Source: a virus. From it: a stretch of DNA of 26,904 nucleotides. This document shows, piece after piece, positions 1 to 6,743 of the stretch. Position numbers and translations under genes: made by a program. A model generated the notes under the pieces. The model searched no databases and had not been told where the DNA came from. It was given only the letters and a program-made list of their open reading frames with translations. The stretch spans positions 1-26,904 of the IMG/VR virus record IMGVR_UViG_3300042402_000691. One strand, given 5' to 3'. Numbering within the stretch: the stretch's first letter is position 1; each line of letters begins with the position of its first letter.

Positions 1-783
1 TTCTTCATATGTGTATTTTCGATATAACTCCAAACTATCCATATGAACACGGCCAATAAAATCGTAGGTTACAGAAGTCTTACCATATTTTTCATATTCA
101 CGTTTCTTAGGATATTGGTTCCACAAACAAAAGCGTCGAGTATCTTCTTTTGACAGAACCTTAGTGACACGATTAACTGTGTAGGGAATATCAAAGCCTT
201 CGCTGTTCCAGCCACTTAATACATCTGCATCTTCAATTAAGTTGAGAAACGTATCTAACATCTCTCCTTCTGTCTCAAACAACATAGTGTTAGGAAATTC
301 TGCAACCTGTTTAGTTGCTTCTTCCATTGACAGAGTTTTTGGGGGAAGTGCAAGACATACTAGGGTATCTAACCATTGTAGGTGAACGGCGATAGCAGTA
401 ATTGGCATAAACGCATCGTCTGGACTAGCGTAGCCTCGTTCTGGGTCAAAGTCGACCTCAATATCGAAGAATGCTATATTTAATTTTGGAGCATCAACAT
501 TTAGATAGTTGTCTTCTAAACAACGATAGATTGGATTGATATCGCTTTCATGAAGTTTTTTATTATTATGAATAGCGAGTTCTTTTCTTAATTCTTTGAT
601 ATTTTTGCAGGTTACACGAGTAAGAGGCTCGCCTTTGATACTTTGATGTTTACCTTTTGGATCTGCAAAATAGAAAATATGCCTTGGGGTATATTCTTTG
701 TAGTGCCGTTGACCATTTTCACCACGTTCAACGATACGGATAATATCTTGCTCTCTATCATAGAAAGCATCTACGTAACTCAT
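1..783 (-). CDS. 43: Family B DNA polymerase gp43, N-terminal part (cut by window edge)
   Basis: Replicative DNA polymerase of the T4 gp43 family. Only the first 261 residues lie in the window, covering the N-terminal domain and much of the 3'-5' exonuclease. The exonuclease I motif FFDIEVDFD is at residues 105-113 and the exonuclease II motif GWNSEGFDIPY at 191-201; both carry the expected metal-binding acids. The ATG at 783 is preceded by AAGGAG at a normal distance. It is the last gene of the short operon that begins with the DsbA-like gene. The polymerase palm and fingers lie beyond the left edge. Family assignment is firm from the paired exonuclease motifs and the T4-like context. Confidence 0.93.
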   Translation of the reverse strand, partial: MSYVDAFYDREQDIIRIVERGENGQRHYKEYTPRHIFYFADPKGKHQSIKGEPLTRVTCKNIKELRKELAIHNNKKLHESDINPIYRCLEDNYLNVDAPKLNIAFFDIEVDFDPERGYASPDDAFMPITAIAVHLQWLDTLVCLALPPKTLSMEEATKQVAEFPNTMLFETEGEMLDTFLNLIEDADVLSGWNSEGFDIPYTVNRVTKVLSKEDTRRFCLWNQYPKKREYEKYGKTSVTYDFIGRVHMDSLELYRKYTYEE

Positions 784-823
784 TTATTCTCCTTATGCGA
801 CTTCCGGCTCGCAAATACCAAAA

Positions 824-843
824 TGATCATTTGTGGCTGATCA
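824..843. repeat. Paired TGATCA palindromes upstream of gp43
   Basis: TGATCA occurs at 824-829 and again at 838-843, separated by 8 bases, 41-60 bases upstream of the gp43 start. In RNA the two copies could pair into a short hairpin; in DNA they could be a paired operator. T4 gp43 represses its own translation through an RNA hairpin, but that hairpin overlaps the ribosome binding site, which this one does not. The function is therefore open. Confidence 0.25.
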
Positions 844-854
844 AACCTTACTCA

Positions 855-1154
855 CTAATTACTTAGCATCCTAATTAGGCCTAAAGTATCTATCGTGACA
901 AGTAATAGATAATTGGCCAACATACCAAAAGACCCACGACTATAAGAAGCCCAGCCGTACATAACACACCCAATAATCCATATAGGATAAAGAATAATAA
1001 GAGGAGGGTTAGGAACGGTGATTGCCATAGTAATAGAACACCCAATACTAATAAACCAAGCAATAAACTCAATGAAAAACCTAAAAGGATAAGTCCTATA
1101 GTCTGTTTTAGCCCATTTATATACGTCAACGAAGACATTAGTTATTTGATCCAT
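855..1154 (-). CDS. Small membrane protein, three predicted helices
   Basis: Unrecognised 99-residue protein. A short charged N-terminus (about 1-22) is followed by three hydrophobic stretches at about 26-47, 50-71 and 76-95, so it is expected to sit in the inner membrane. Its ATG at 1154 overlaps the stop of the DsbA-like gene in a TAATG junction, which means it is translationally coupled to that gene, and gp43 follows 72 bases later. The position in an early replication operon suggests early expression. No catalytic motif is visible. Confidence 0.75.
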   Translation of the reverse strand: MDQITNVFVDVYKWAKTDYRTYPFRFFIEFIAWFISIGCSITMAITVPNPPLIILYPIWIIGCVMYGWASYSRGSFGMLANYLLLVTIDTLGLIRMLSN

Positions 1155-1414
1155 TACTCGCCTGTATTTTTAGTGATACCAAGAATACCTTCTAATTCTT
1201 CCCATTCTTCTTCATGTGCTTTCCAATCGCCTTTATGTGCAATCTTAATTGCCTTATTAATGATGCTAGGTTTGATTTGTAATTCTTCTGCTACTGATTT
1301 AACAGTTTCACGTAGGCCTTCTGAAAGATCTTCTAGTTCATGTAAAACAGTTGAGCCTTCTTGGATAAGTTTTTGTAATTTTGCTGCTTCTTCTGGACCA
1401 TAAATTTTTGCCAT
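1154..1414 (-). CDS. DsbA-like small dsDNA-binding protein (putative)
   Basis: An 86-residue, all-helical looking, charged protein. Residues 36-62 (VKSVAEELQIKPSIINKAIK and onward to KGDW) resemble the conserved core of the T4-type DsbA family, small double-stranded DNA-binding proteins linked to late transcription in T4. The length is close to T4 DsbA (about 89 residues). The start is well set: AGGAG lies upstream of ATG 1414, and a sigma70-like promoter lies just before it. It heads the operon with a membrane protein and gp43. The family call rests on resemblance recalled from memory, so it is moderate; the gene itself is certain. Confidence 0.6.
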   Translation of the reverse strand: MAKIYGPEEAAKLQKLIQEGSTVLHELEDLSEGLRETVKSVAEELQIKPSIINKAIKIAHKGDWKAHEEEWEELEGILGITKNTGE

Positions 1415-1434
1415 ACTATTCTCCTATAATCACT

Positions 1435-1463
1435 ATTATATAGTCAACAAAAAAGCCAGTCAA
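1435..1463 (-). promoter_or_regulatory. Sigma70-like early promoter TTGACT-N17-TATAAT inside a terminator
   Basis: On the minus strand TTGACT is at 1463-1458 and TATAAT at 1440-1435, with exactly 17 bases between. The predicted start near 1428 leaves a short leader containing AGGAG before the ATG at 1414. The -35 box lies in the 3' arm of the preceding terminator hairpin, and its T-tract makes up part of the spacer. Confidence 0.75.
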
Positions 1464-1482
1464 TTAAAATTGCTGGCTTTTT
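1449..1482 (-). terminator. Rho-independent terminator after the 271-residue gene
   Basis: The arms AAAAAGCCAG (1482-1473) and CTGGCTTTTT (1459-1450, minus strand) pair. The inner bases form a further CAATT-TT-AATTG helix with one bulged A. Six T residues (1454-1449) follow the GC part. It lies 16 bases after the stop of the late gene at 1498 and insulates it from the early operon. Confidence 0.88.
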
Positions 1483-1497
1483 GTTATTTTGGTAATA

Positions 1498-2313
1498 TTA
1501 CTTTTGGTCTTCTGCAAGAACGTCGTACATTTCAAATACACCACCCATTCTTTCATAAACTAGACCAGCATACACTTCTTGTTTTGTTGATTCTGTAAAT
1601 TTAGCAGCAGCAACACGTTGAGCCCAAGCAAACAATTCTTGATCCACTGCGTCGATCTGTTGTTGACCGCCACTTTCTTGAACAAGTTTAACCATGTCTT
1701 TAAAAGTTAATTTTGGATCTATTGACTCTTTAACTGTTTTCTTTTTACCAAAGAATTTTTCTTGTTTAGCACTCATGCCTTTCTTACCAGCTGGTTTGTC
1801 GCCGCCTTTTTCTTTAGCAGCTTTCTTCATTGGCTCTTTCTTGTCGCCGTCTTTGTCAACGTCTAAGAAATCTGGTTTAGCAGCTTCTTTCATTGGTTTC
1901 TTTTTATCGTCTTTCTTTTCTTTCTTTGCTTCTACCATTTTAGCAAATTTGCCTTTAAACTCTTCTGTATCGATAGATTCTTTTTTAGCTTTTTTAGATT
2001 TTGGTGCGTCTTCATTGTCGTCTGACTTTTCTTCTTCGCCACCGTATTTTTTACCTTTGTGGATAATACCAGTTGTTGTTTTAGTAACTGTGCCACCTGA
2101 AGCAGTTTTTTTAGATTGCCCTACTTCTAATTCTTCTTTAACTTTTTCTTCTTTATCTTTTTTAGCTTCAGCAACGTATGTTGTACGACCACTTAGAACA
2201 CGCAATTGTGCATCTTCGTTGAGTTGAATAGCTTTTGGAAGCTCTGGAGAAGCAAAGGTCTTGATAGGATCGTCCATGCTTGTAATTTTTTGTACTAGTG
2301 ATTTAAAGTCCAT
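1498..2313 (-). CDS. Lys/Glu-rich phage protein, probable virion or prohead component
   Basis: A 271-residue protein with a structured N-terminus (1-48), a long low-complexity Lys/Glu/Asp region (about 50-195) and a helical C-terminus (about 200-271, ending YDVLAEDQK). The motif DFLDVDKDGDKKE near 148-160 looks like a calcium-loop DxDxDG element. Highly charged proteins of this kind occur as scaffold or internal-core proteins in T4-like phages, but no specific homologue is recognised. It has its own late-type promoter (GATAAATA, 2348-2355), AAGGAAT before the ATG, and a terminator after it, so it may be a single late gene. The function is unproven. Confidence 0.8.
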   Translation of the reverse strand: MDFKSLVQKITSMDDPIKTFASPELPKAIQLNEDAQLRVLSGRTTYVAEAKKDKEEKVKEELEVGQSKKTASGGTVTKTTTGIIHKGKKYGGEEEKSDDNEDAPKSKKAKKESIDTEEFKGKFAKMVEAKKEKKDDKKKPMKEAAKPDFLDVDKDGDKKEPMKKAAKEKGGDKPAGKKGMSAKQEKFFGKKKTVKESIDPKLTFKDMVKLVQESGGQQQIDAVDQELFAWAQRVAAAKFTESTKQEVYAGLVYERMGGVFEMYDVLAEDQK

Positions 2314-2347
2314 TTCGTTATTCCTTGGGTTTTAACGGGTCATATTG

Positions 2348-2355
2348 TATTTATC
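2348..2355 (-). promoter_or_regulatory. T4-type late promoter GATAAATA
   Basis: GATAAATA on the minus strand, 35 bases upstream of the ATG at 2313. It matches the NATAAATA late promoter of T4-like marine phages. The TAA of the octamer is also the stop codon of the gene at 2351-2611. Spacing leaves room for a ribosome binding site (AAGGAAT). Confidence 0.7.
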
Positions 2356-2611
2356 TTTTAATGGCAGAGCCACCACCAAATATATTGGTGCTTTTCATAT
2401 CTAGAGCATTTTTAGCTGTTCCGTCGGCATTTTTAGCCTGTACTATCTTGGGCACTTTAGGTGCTTTAGTACCGCTTTTACCTGGAGATCCAGTGTAGCT
2501 CTTATTCTTAAGATCTTTGCCGATAGCAAGATGGGGGCTTACAACAGGGGCTATATTGCCCGATGATGTAGCACCTGCTGTGGCTGATTCTAAAATATCT
2601 TTAATTTTCAT
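2351..2611 (-). CDS. Small basic protein with capsid-targeting-like N-terminus
   Basis: An 86-residue, Gly/Ser/Lys-rich protein with no recognised domain. It begins MKIKDILES, a short amphipathic peptide ending I-L-E before Ser, like the (I/L)-x-E cleavage sites of the T4 prohead protease. The rest (GKSGTKAPKVPKI, then FGGGSAIKR at the end) is basic and probably unstructured, as expected of a small protein packed with DNA. No clear Shine-Dalgarno sequence precedes the ATG; an AATAAATA octamer lies 7 bases upstream. It is inferred to be a virion or internal head protein, with modest confidence. Confidence 0.65.
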   Translation of the reverse strand: MKIKDILESATAGATSSGNIAPVVSPHLAIGKDLKNKSYTGSPGKSGTKAPKVPKIVQAKNADGTAKNALDMKSTNIFGGGSAIKR

Positions 2612-2618
2612 GACAGTA

Positions 2619-2626
2619 TATTTATT
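2619..2626 (-). promoter_or_regulatory. Late-promoter-like octamer AATAAATA, very close to the start
   Basis: AATAAATA lies 7 bases before the ATG at 2611 and contains the stop TAA of the upstream gene. If used, the mRNA would be nearly leaderless. It may equally be a chance result of an AT-rich gene end. Confidence 0.35.
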
Positions 2627-2966
2627 TCTTTTTACCGCTCTTCATGTTAGCACACCAATGCGCCATGCGAGCTTTTTCACCTGATGAATTTTTAGCAGTT
2701 TTGCGTAGATTTGTAACGCTGGCTTTACAGTTTACACCACTGCGCTTTGCCAGTCCTTTGCGACCTGGTTTTTTACCGTCTGCAAAGTTTTCATACTCTA
2801 TACTCTCCCCACCTCCACCATCACCACCGCCATCACCACCAGCTCCACTGTCGCCACTATAGCCCACAGCATAACCGTACCCGCCATACGGGCCTGGACC
2901 ATATGCGGCCCAACGAGGTCTACGTTTTTTACGTCTGGCTTCTGTGATAAATTCAAACGCTCTCAT
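2622..2966 (-). CDS. Gly-rich/basic protein with T4-internal-protein-like N-terminus
   Basis: A 114-residue protein when started at ATG 2966, chosen because GGAG lies just upstream and because the N-terminus becomes [10 protein letters not shown], strikingly like MKTYQEFIAEA of T4 internal protein III. Next come a very basic patch (RRKKRRPR), a Tyr/Gly-rich stretch, an Asp/Gly repeat (about 45-62) and a conserved-looking basic C-terminus with two cysteines (about 68-114, NLRKTAKNSSGEKARMAHWC). It overlaps the stop of the HAD-family gene by 14 bases. It is inferred to be a DNA-binding protein carried in the head; no enzyme motif is visible. Confidence 0.7.
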   Translation of the reverse strand: MRAFEFITEARRKKRRPRWAAYGPGPYGGYGYAVGYSGDSGAGGDGGGDGGGGESIEYENFADGKKPGRKGLAKRSGVNCKASVTNLRKTAKNSSGEKARMAHWCANMKSGKKK

Positions 2967-3603
2967 TTTTATCTCCAGGCGCGGCAATAGCACTGCTACC
3001 GCCTCTATCTTTACTGACTAATTGCTGCGGTTCATGGTTCTCTTCACCTTTAGCAACACGACGGGCACGTTTAAGTCCGTCTAATACTACTTTGAGGCTG
3101 CTCTCGTCTGCTTGATATTTAATGCCAATACCGCCTGCTGCCTCCCATGCTGAGATATTACTGCCACGATCATCGATCAATACATTAGGCATACCATCGG
3201 CATTTTTAGCATACTTGGCTTTATTTGGGGTAATGTGTATTAGTTTAGGTTGGGTCGCTAATTCTCTAGCAATCCAACTGCGTTTATATTTTGCTGATCC
3301 TTCATAATCTCCACGTAATGGACTTGAGCAAATATTATATCCACCTGCTGCATCAACAGCAATTTGTATTAGTTTATCAGTTGTAGGAAACTTAGGAAGT
3401 CTATCAAAGAAATCCGTGCCTACCATTTTATCTAATGTAGGATCTGCCTTGGCTGGAGGAATACTGCGATAATCGTGTTTACCATATTTGTTTGCCGGAA
3501 CACCTGCTAACTTAGCATACTCGTGAAAGAAGTCTGCAAGAACCCCATCCATATCTAGATAGATTTCCATTCCTTCCGGTAATGCTAAATCACTGGCTCT
3601 CAT
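2953..3603 (-). CDS. HAD-family 5'(3')-deoxyribonucleotidase-like phosphatase
   Basis: A 216-residue HAD-superfamily protein. Motif I is [11 protein letters not shown] (residues 15-25) with nucleophile Asp17 and Asp19. A Ser-containing motif II (ICSSPL) is at 91-96, and the acidic motif IV (LIDDRGSNI) at 142-150. This arrangement fits the NT5C 5'(3')-deoxyribonucleotidases, which remove phosphate from nucleoside monophosphates and could help balance pools during phage DNA synthesis. The C-terminal tail (about 180-216) is charged and extra to the fold. The start overlaps the ErpA gene stop as ATGA. The first residues ([11 protein letters not shown]) weakly resemble the capsid-targeting-like N-termini of neighbours. 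Confidence 0.8.
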   Translation of the reverse strand: MRASDLALPEGMEIYLDMDGVLADFFHEYAKLAGVPANKYGKHDYRSIPPAKADPTLDKMVGTDFFDRLPKFPTTDKLIQIAVDAAGGYNICSSPLRGDYEGSAKYKRSWIARELATQPKLIHITPNKAKYAKNADGMPNVLIDDRGSNISAWEAAGGIGIKYQADESSLKVVLDGLKRARRVAKGEENHEPQQLVSKDRGGSSAIAAPGDKNESV

Positions 3604-3950
3604 GCGCTAAAAGAACTCCCACACCCACATGTAGTTTGTGCTTGTGGATTTTTAATATTGAACTGACTACCTTGTAATGACTCTGTATAGTCTACTTCTG
3701 CACCTTGTAGATATTGACTACTCATAGCATCAATCAATAAATGTATGCCTTCAAACTCTAGATCAAAATCATCTTCATTTGCTTCTTCTTCAAAGGTAAA
3801 GCCATACTGCATACCACTACATCCACCACCACTAACAAACATTCTTAATTTTAAGTTAGGATTATTTTCTTCTGCGATCAGTTCTTTGATCTTAGCGATA
3901 GCACCTGGATTCATTTTAACTAATTGTGGCTGTTCTATTACTGTATTCAT
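3600..3950 (-). CDS. erpA: ErpA/IscA-type iron-sulfur cluster carrier
   Basis: A 116-residue A-type Fe-S carrier, complete and close in length to bacterial ErpA (114). The conserved cysteines are all present: Cys44 in [14 protein letters not shown] and Cys108/Cys110 in [10 protein letters not shown] at the C-terminus. [19 protein letters not shown] is very like the E. coli ErpA segment, so ErpA is a better name than IscA. These proteins receive a [2Fe-2S] or [4Fe-4S] cluster and pass it to target enzymes in the cytoplasm. The gene overlaps both neighbours by four bases (ATGA), so it is part of the same transcript as the nucleotidase-like gene. Confidence 0.95.
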   Translation of the reverse strand: MNTVIEQPQLVKMNPGAIAKIKELIAEENNPNLKLRMFVSGGGCSGMQYGFTFEEEANEDDFDLEFEGIHLLIDAMSSQYLQGAEVDYTESLQGSQFNIKNPQAQTTCGCGSSFSA

Positions 3951-4156
3951 TTCTTATCTCCAATTGGCGGTTCACCAGTCATATAAGGTAAACTAAACCA
4001 TAATTGAAACCACTCTGGGGTTCCTGGTTTAATGTTATGCTCCCTTTCTAATTTCTGCTTTTCATTACCGGTAATGCTGATATTACTACCACCATAAGGT
4101 TGTAATCCTTTAAATTCCGTAATGCCTGCTAATTTTTTTAGTTCGTCTAATTCCAT
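3947..4156 (-). CDS. Small conserved-type phage protein, function unknown
   Basis: A 69-residue hypothetical protein beginning [17 protein letters not shown]. It contains [14 protein letters not shown] and a Trp/Phe-rich C-terminal part ([16 protein letters not shown]), which suggests a small folded domain rather than disorder. The N-terminus could form a helix ending I-T-E, the same (I/L)-x-E pattern seen in neighbouring genes, but it is longer than theirs. It overlaps the ErpA gene by ATGA and the upstream gene by TAATG, so translation of all three is coupled. No function is recognised. Confidence 0.7.
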   Translation of the reverse strand: MELDELKKLAGITEFKGLQPYGGSNISITGNEKQKLEREHNIKPGTPEWFQLWFSLPYMTGEPPIGDKK

Positions 4157-4635
4157 TATTTTGCTTTGGCTAATTCTGGATCTAGATTAGCAATACCTTT
4201 CATTTGAGCATATTTTACTAGATCTTCATGACGCAAAGGGCCAACACTGTTAATTGATTTGCGATCAGGCATACCTAATTTAATCCAGATTTTTAAATCC
4301 TGTGGAGACATTTTATCGTACGGAGTCCAATCTACATTAAACTGCTTGCCATCGTCACTTTTTACAGCATGGAATGTTTTACGATTGTCTTCTTCTCTTT
4401 CATCGTATGTATAGTATGTGTATTTGCCAATACTAAATTCTCCATCCCATCCAGGCATACCTTCTTTAATTTTTTTTTCTTGTTCTTTTTGTTTATCTAA
4501 TTGTGCTTTACGTTCTTGCGGAGTAGGAACTTTAAGTTCACCGCTGGCAAACTTCTTAGCACGTTCAACGTCTTTTGATTTATTAGCAATAACGGTATGT
4601 CCTCGACTTTCGCTGATTATTTCATTTATCTTCAT
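4156..4635 (-). CDS. Hypothetical protein with capsid-targeting-like N-terminus
   Basis: A 159-residue protein starting MKINEIISESRGH, with the (I)-S-E before Ser pattern of T4 prohead protease sites. A Lys/Glu/Gln-rich linker (about 35-60) leads to a more structured region with several aromatic residues (GKYTYYTYDE, then VDWTPYDKMSPQDLKIWIKL) and a short helical tail. No catalytic motif is seen. It overlaps the nucleotidyltransferase gene by ATGA upstream and the 69-residue gene by TAATG downstream. It is likely a minor virion protein if the N-terminal peptide works as inferred. Confidence 0.7.
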   Translation of the reverse strand: MKINEIISESRGHTVIANKSKDVERAKKFASGELKVPTPQERKAQLDKQKEQEKKIKEGMPGWDGEFSIGKYTYYTYDEREEDNRKTFHAVKSDDGKQFNVDWTPYDKMSPQDLKIWIKLGMPDRKSINSVGPLRHEDLVKYAQMKGIANLDPELAKAK

Positions 4636-5309
4636 GATGATCTCTTTTGTTTAGGACCTTTACGTGTTTTCCATTTCTTATCAGTTGAACACCAATAACG
4701 TCCGTATCCTTCTTCTAGTCCTTCTTGTATGCCCATCCCCTGGCGAACTGCTTTAAACAATGGTTCTGCATATTGGCCTGCACCGGTTGATTCTTTAAAT
4801 GCTTCTAAATTATTGTTAGCTGCGGCAACTCGAGCGTTACTTGCACTAATCCCAGCAACACCTTCCGCACCATCTTCACGATCACCACTTGACTTAAAAT
4901 CAAGTAAATCAAACTGATAGAAACCGTGTGCTTTACCTTCTACTCCATTATATTGTGTAAGTAGCTGTTTCATGGTATCTAATCTATCGCTACCTGCTAC
5001 AAAGGTTACGTTTCTATAACCTAAATTATACACGTGACTAGCAACTTTTACAACCGTATTTAGATTTGAATCTTCTACAATATTTTTAGCATGTTCCGGA
5101 AACATAAGTTTCATAAACTTGATTTTGGTAGAATAATCTAAAGGATTTTTTTTAGGATCTTGTGATTGGCTAACAAAAATGAAATGATCCCCACCAACGC
5201 TTTTAACGGTGGTTAGTAATTGTTTATGACCAACCGTAGGAGGATTCATTCTACCAAAACAGAATGTCGCATGCTTCGAATCTGCTTCAAATAGTTCGTT
5301 AATTCTCAT
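4632..5309 (-). CDS. Cytidylyltransferase-like nucleotidyltransferase with capsid-targeting-like N-terminus
   Basis: A 225-residue member of the HIGH-type nucleotidyltransferase superfamily (NadR, PanC and cytidylyltransferase relatives). The nucleotide-binding motif GRMNPPTVGH is at 19-28, a GSDR segment at 106-109, and the second signature ISASNAR at 154-160, so the active site looks intact. It would move a nucleotidyl group from an NTP to an unknown substrate. The enzyme fold is preceded by MRINELFEAD, which has the L-F-E before Ala cleavage-like pattern of its neighbours. A basic tail (YGRYWCSTDKKWKTRKGPK, about 202-220) ends the protein. It overlaps the upstream gene by 11 bases and the downstream one by ATGA. 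Confidence 0.85.
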   Translation of the reverse strand: MRINELFEADSKHATFCFGRMNPPTVGHKQLLTTVKSVGGDHFIFVSQSQDPKKNPLDYSTKIKFMKLMFPEHAKNIVEDSNLNTVVKVASHVYNLGYRNVTFVAGSDRLDTMKQLLTQYNGVEGKAHGFYQFDLLDFKSSGDREDGAEGVAGISASNARVAAANNNLEAFKESTGAGQYAEPLFKAVRQGMGIQEGLEEGYGRYWCSTDKKWKTRKGPKQKRSS

Positions 5310-5637
5310 AGTCGCCGTTGGCTATATGGCCTTCTTGTTCTTTAGCCATTTGTTTAGCTAATTCAATAAGTTGTTCCTTGGGAAATTTTACTTCTGGATC
5401 TTGGATTTCGTATTGTTCGCAATAACTATCTAAACATTTTTCAATAGGTTTGATATAAATTTTATACGCATTTGGGTTGCCTTTATATTCTTGATGACGT
5501 TTAACAGCAGGAAAGAAATGATTGCTGAGCATTTTTTCATCATTATCGATATAAAATTTTAAGTCACCTATCCAATCGATATCTTGATCGGCTTCCTTAG
5601 GAGCTCCAATAGGACTAAACAGTTCAAATAACTTCAT
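5299..5637 (-). CDS. Small acidic hypothetical protein
   Basis: A 112-residue protein when started at ATG 5637, which has TAGGAG upstream and forms a TAATG junction with the previous gene; a TTG two codons earlier is less likely. The N-terminus MKLFELFSPIG resembles its neighbours' targeting-like peptides but lacks the final (I/L)-x-E. The remainder is predicted helical, with CLDSYCEQYE near the middle and KFPKEQLIELAKQMAKEQEG near the end. No family is recognised. Confidence 0.7.
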   Translation of the reverse strand: MKLFELFSPIGAPKEADQDIDWIGDLKFYIDNDEKMLSNHFFPAVKRHQEYKGNPNAYKIYIKPIEKCLDSYCEQYEIQDPEVKFPKEQLIELAKQMAKEQEGHIANGDYEN

Positions 5638-6698
5638 TACCAACTCCTACATGACCAATATCGTGCTTTCCAACGCGGCCCTGGATTTTTACAGTTGTGT
5701 CTAGCACGGAATGAACGTCTACGTGCTGGATTTGATTTCTTAATACGCATTTTCTTATCGCCAAAGTTTACTTTAACAATATTACCGTTAGGTTTGCGTA
5801 CATATACTTTTGATTTCTTTACATCGCCGGCCATCTTTTTACCTAATGGAACTTCGCGACCTTGATATTTGGCTTCGTCAACGTTATTATCTTCAGCATA
5901 TTTGTTAGCTTTCATATAATCACGTGCTGTATCTAAATAGTCCATGGCCTTAGTAATCTTAGCCTGCACCCACTCTGGAAGATTTTCATCTGCTTGGATA
6001 ATACTGTATAGTTCTTTAGCAGCATCATTTACAGTACGCAACTGATCTTTGGCCATATCACCTTCACGATCATATTCACCAACATTGTAACTTGCGTCTG
6101 GATTCTCAGGACCGTGATCTTCTTTCTTGTATTTGTCTTTGATTTTGCCGAGTTCTTCTTCACTAGCACCATCACGACCTGCTTGTGCAAGTGCAGTCAT
6201 GCCATCTTTACCGTATTTCTTTTTTCCGGTGTAGTATTGTAGACCGCTTTCACCTATCTTAGTGCAATCGTTCTTGCCTACTCTGCGATAGCCTTTCCAA
6301 CAGGCTTTGCCGTGTGTGCCTTTATCTTTGTCTTCTACAAGCTCGCCTTCTAAGAATGTTAATCCCTCATTGGTTAACATTTCTAAGGCTGTATCATCTA
6401 ATTCAATAACGATGCCATCTTCTAAGAATCCTATAATTTCTGTGCCAATTTCGTGATCTTCAGAAAAGCTAATTCCAAAAGAGTCACCAATTTGAAACAG
6501 GTCTTCTTTAACCCCTTTAGTATGTGCTTCTTTATCTAAATCTAATTTACGCTGCTTAATAGCTTCTGGATCTATATCTTTATTTTTTTCTAGATCTTGT
6601 AAAGTTTTAGATTTAGCAGCATAATCGCCTTTAGGATCGGCTACATTAAGTGCGGTTTCGTTAATTAATTCGTCTAATTTTGATATAAGGTCTCTCAT
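5637..6698 (-). CDS. Conserved-type phage protein with basic Arg-rich C-terminus, probable virion protein
   Basis: A 353-residue protein with start set at ATG 6698. An upstream ATG at 6719 exists, but the late promoter GATAAATA (6724-6731) would leave it almost leaderless, whereas 6698 has GGAAC upstream. The chosen start gives MRDLISKLDELINETAL, ending I-N-E before Thr like a prohead protease site. Further along are a segment GKACWKGYRRVGKNDC, a helical acidic region (about 200-270) and a very basic C-terminus (KSNPARRRSFRARHNCKNPG, then ARYWSC) that could bind DNA. It is the first gene of the late cluster. A virion role is inferred. Confidence 0.75.
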   Translation of the reverse strand: MRDLISKLDELINETALNVADPKGDYAAKSKTLQDLEKNKDIDPEAIKQRKLDLDKEAHTKGVKEDLFQIGDSFGISFSEDHEIGTEIIGFLEDGIVIELDDTALEMLTNEGLTFLEGELVEDKDKGTHGKACWKGYRRVGKNDCTKIGESGLQYYTGKKKYGKDGMTALAQAGRDGASEEELGKIKDKYKKEDHGPENPDASYNVGEYDREGDMAKDQLRTVNDAAKELYSIIQADENLPEWVQAKITKAMDYLDTARDYMKANKYAEDNNVDEAKYQGREVPLGKKMAGDVKKSKVYVRKPNGNIVKVNFGDKKMRIKKSNPARRRSFRARHNCKNPGPRWKARYWSCRSW

Positions 6699-6723
6699 AG
6701 TATGGTTCCGTAAGGTCATACTA

Positions 6724-6731
6724 TATTTATC
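6724..6731 (-). promoter_or_regulatory. T4-type late promoter GATAAATA
   Basis: GATAAATATA on the minus strand, 25 bases before the ATG at 6698, in the gap after the 120-residue gene. It fits the NATAAATA late promoter and probably drives the cluster running down to position 2351. Confidence 0.7.
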
Positions 6732-6743
6732 GCCTTTCAAAAC

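Noticed and set aside
890-1138. 82-codon minus-strand frame overlapping the 99-residue membrane protein
   Set aside because: An alternative frame within a hydrophobic gene. The 99-residue frame has the TAATG coupling and better start; the other lacks a ribosome binding site.
1694-2227. Long plus-strand open frame opposite the Lys-rich gene
   Set aside because: It is the antisense of a Lys/Glu-rich coding region, which gives Ser/Phe/Leu-rich frames without stops. There is no ribosome binding site and no sensible domain.
2351-2993. Low-complexity Gly/Asp/Lys stretches as tandem DNA repeats or a CRISPR-like array
   Set aside because: The repeats are at the protein level within coding frames, without regular unit length or spacers.
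5637-6719. Upstream ATG (6719, MTLRNH) as start of the 353-residue protein
   Set aside because: It would begin within five bases of the late promoter octamer and lacks a Shine-Dalgarno sequence. The ATG at 6698 has GGAAC upstream and gives the targeting-like N-terminus shared by neighbours.
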